The notes under the pieces were generated by a model, which was not told the DNA's origin, ran no database searches, and saw nothing but the letters and a program-made list of their open reading frames with translations. Below are positions 15,024-15,996 of a stretch of 15,996 bases of DNA, in pieces. How positions within the stretch are numbered: the first letter of the stretch is position 1; the number at the start of each line of letters is the position of its first letter. A program made the position numbers and the translations under genes. Origin of the DNA: JAGOTP01 sp964359565 (lineage in GTDB: Bacteria > Patescibacteriota > Patescibacteriia > 2-12-FULL-60-25). Location: assembly GCA_964359565.1 (NCBI GenBank), contig CAYHTN010000030.1, positions 1 to 15,996 of the forward strand, given 5' to 3'.

Positions 15024-15443
15024 ATGATGCCACGGTTTATCCGTCTATCGACAGAATCCCTTCGTAGATGGCGTTTTTTCGTGATCGCGGTGCTTGCGTA
15101 TCTCACGTATCTTTTAGTTTATCTTGCACTTTCACACGCTTTCCCTCTTTTTCCCTCCTCACTCGAAATCATCATCGCGATCTTGTCAGGAGATGTGGTG
15201 AATTATCTAGGAAATCGATATTGGGTTTTTCGGGCGACGCAGGAGCCCGTGCAGCGTCAGGGAGCGAGATTTTTTCTCGTCATGATGGGGACGCTCCTCT
15301 TACAGACCGGGATTTTCTGGCTTGGAAGACGATTCTCTCTCTTGCCAGAGATCATCTTGCTATTTTTGTTACCGGGTCTCCGTCTCATGGCAAATTATTT
15401 CTTGCATCGCATCTTTACCTTTCGCGCCTCATCTTCTCCGTAA
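15024..15443 (+). CDS. GtrA-like four-helix membrane protein
   Basis: The 139-residue protein has four predicted membrane helices (about 17-37, 46-64, 82-100, 106-126). It carries the duplicated GtrA pattern of an Asn followed by an aromatic run after helices 2 and 4: NYLGNRYWVFR (60-70) and NYFLHRIFTFR (124-134). GtrA-family proteins are thought to help move polyprenyl-linked sugars across the membrane for glycosylation of surface polymers. The start lies ten bases after the protease stop. Two ATG codons lie side by side (15024 and 15027), with no Shine-Dalgarno site. It is probably co-transcribed with the protease gene. No glycosyltransferase partner of the GtrB type is adjacent in the window; the WbaP-like gene on the other strand is the nearest glycan enzyme. 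Family assignment is fairly safe; substrate unknown. Confidence 0.85.
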   Translation: MMPRFIRLSTESLRRWRFFVIAVLAYLTYLLVYLALSHAFPLFPSSLEIIIAILSGDVVNYLGNRYWVFRATQEPVQRQGARFFLVMMGTLLLQTGIFWLGRRFSLLPEIILLFLLPGLRLMANYFLHRIFTFRASSSP

Positions 15444-15456
15444 GGCAGGGGTGGGA

Positions 15457-15462
15457 TATACT
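15457..15462 (+). promoter_or_regulatory. -10 box placed for a leaderless SDR mRNA
   Basis: TATACT ends six bases before ATG 15469, the same spacing as at the protease gene. Transcription would begin at or next to the start codon. The surrounding 12-mer GATATACTAGGG (15455-15466) is identical to the minus-strand sequence before the 621-residue gene. No convincing -35 is seen. Confidence 0.5.
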
Positions 15463-15468
15463 AGGGCC

Positions 15469-15957
15469 ATGTCTCAAGCTCCTTTCGAACGAAAAAATAT
15501 TTTAGTGACGGGTGGGGCGGGTTTTTTGGGCTCACATCTCTGTGATGTTCTGGTGAAGGACGCGAATGTGATTTGTATTGATAATTTTTCGACAGGAAAC
15601 GTGAAAAATATCGAACACCTCTTGCAGAACCCCGCTTTCGAATTTATCAATCACGATGTGACACAGCCACTGCATCTTCGTGACCACAAAGAACTTGAAC
15701 GATTTCACATGCTCGTTCAAGGCATACAGCAGATCTATCATTTTGCGTGCCCTATTTCCAAGCGTCAATTTGAGCAGCATCGAGTGGCGACGCTTCTCAC
15801 GAATTCGTTGGGGATGAAACATGTGCTTGATATCGCGGTTGAATATAAAGCGAAGATTCTGTACGCCTCTTCTTCGGTTCTCTATGGCCAACGTCACCCG
15901 GATCATCCATTTGTGAGTGAATCAGATCCCTGTTCGATTTATCATCTGACCCGTTAA
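15469..15957 (+). CDS. NAD-dependent SDR resembling UDP-glucuronate decarboxylase, cut by an in-frame stop
   Basis: The extended SDR family includes UDP-glucuronate decarboxylase (UXS) and related nucleotide-sugar epimerases/dehydratases. The 162-residue product has the NAD-binding ILVTGGAGFLGSHL (11-24), the acidic residue in ICIDNFSTGN, HDVTQPL (62-68), IYHFACP (89-95) and YASSSVLYG with the catalytic Ser region (132-140). It stops at TAA 15955-15957, just before the catalytic Tyr. The same frame continues after the stop with the expected family sequence, so this is the front part of a broken gene rather than a natural short protein. ATG 15469 is the family start and follows a -10 box by six bases; an ATG at 15322 lies inside the GtrA-like gene and is rejected. 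Compared with UXS there also seems to be an insert of about 16 residues (71-86). Confidence 0.8.
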   Translation: MSQAPFERKNILVTGGAGFLGSHLCDVLVKDANVICIDNFSTGNVKNIEHLLQNPAFEFINHDVTQPLHLRDHKELERFHMLVQGIQQIYHFACPISKRQFEQHRVATLLTNSLGMKHVLDIAVEYKAKILYASSSVLYGQRHPDHPFVSESDPCSIYHLTR

Positions 15958-15996
15958 GGGGCATATGATGAAGGGAATCGTTTTAGTGAAGCCATG
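15958..15996 (+). pseudogene. In-frame continuation of the interrupted SDR after the stop (runs off the window)
   Basis: Directly after the TAA the same frame reads GAYDEGNRFSEAM. It matches the UXS-type block around the catalytic YxxxK (typically YDEGKRFAEA), and the spacing from the upstream ES residues matches what I recall of UXS. Here the catalytic Lys is replaced by Asn (AAT). The stop and the lost lysine together suggest gene decay; a sequencing error or a diverged inactive homologue remain possible. Confidence 0.6.

Noticed and set aside
15322..15468. Upstream in-frame ATG for the SDR gene
   Set aside because: It lies inside the GtrA-like gene in another frame; the Rossmann motif starts shortly after ATG 15469, which has its own -10 box.

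Overview
The window looks like part of a Candidatus Patescibacteria (CPR) genome, perhaps Parcubacteria-like; this is inference. Support comes from a short prolyl-tRNA synthetase without an editing insertion, an HU protein and a membrane-anchored RNase Y of the kind common in that group, tightly packed genes with few clear Shine-Dalgarno sites, and -10 boxes lying only a few bases before start codons. The standard bacterial code applies: TAA, TAG and TGA all end genes here, so the groups that read TGA as glycine are unlikely.

Layout. 1-1320 (+) is the 3' end of a large surface protein: beta-helix-like tail, Pro/Thr linker, DUF11-like domain, CARDB-like domain. 1392-5657 is a carotenoid locus. 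A UbiA-family prenyltransferase (+) converges on an operon read leftward (-): unknown 621-aa helical protein, GGPP synthase, phytoene synthase crtB, phytoene desaturase crtI. The last three are joined by two ATGA stop/start overlaps, and the crtI and prenyltransferase stop codons overlap tail to tail. Together they would make GGPP, phytoene and a desaturated carotenoid such as lycopene. The prenyltransferase could then elongate it towards a C50 carotenoid, or may serve another lipid. No lycopene cyclase is visible.

7551-11097 is informational housekeeping: proS (+), a strong bidirectional terminator, hup (-) with a good sigma70-type promoter, and rny (-). truB (-) follows a polyprenyl-phosphate sugar-1-phosphate transferase (-), with four bases between them. 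13256-15996 (+) is an envelope-facing set: a secreted subtilisin-like protease, a GtrA-like membrane protein, and a UDP-glucuronate-decarboxylase-like SDR. The SDR is broken by an in-frame TAA, and its reading frame continues past that stop to the window edge.

The points most worth following up are the compact carotenoid operon led by an unrecognised protein, the possible C50 branch, the interrupted SDR that has also lost its catalytic lysine, and the leaderless-type promoter spacing. No CRISPR array, insertion sequence, tRNA or rRNA was found. No gene-free stretch exceeds 300 bases.
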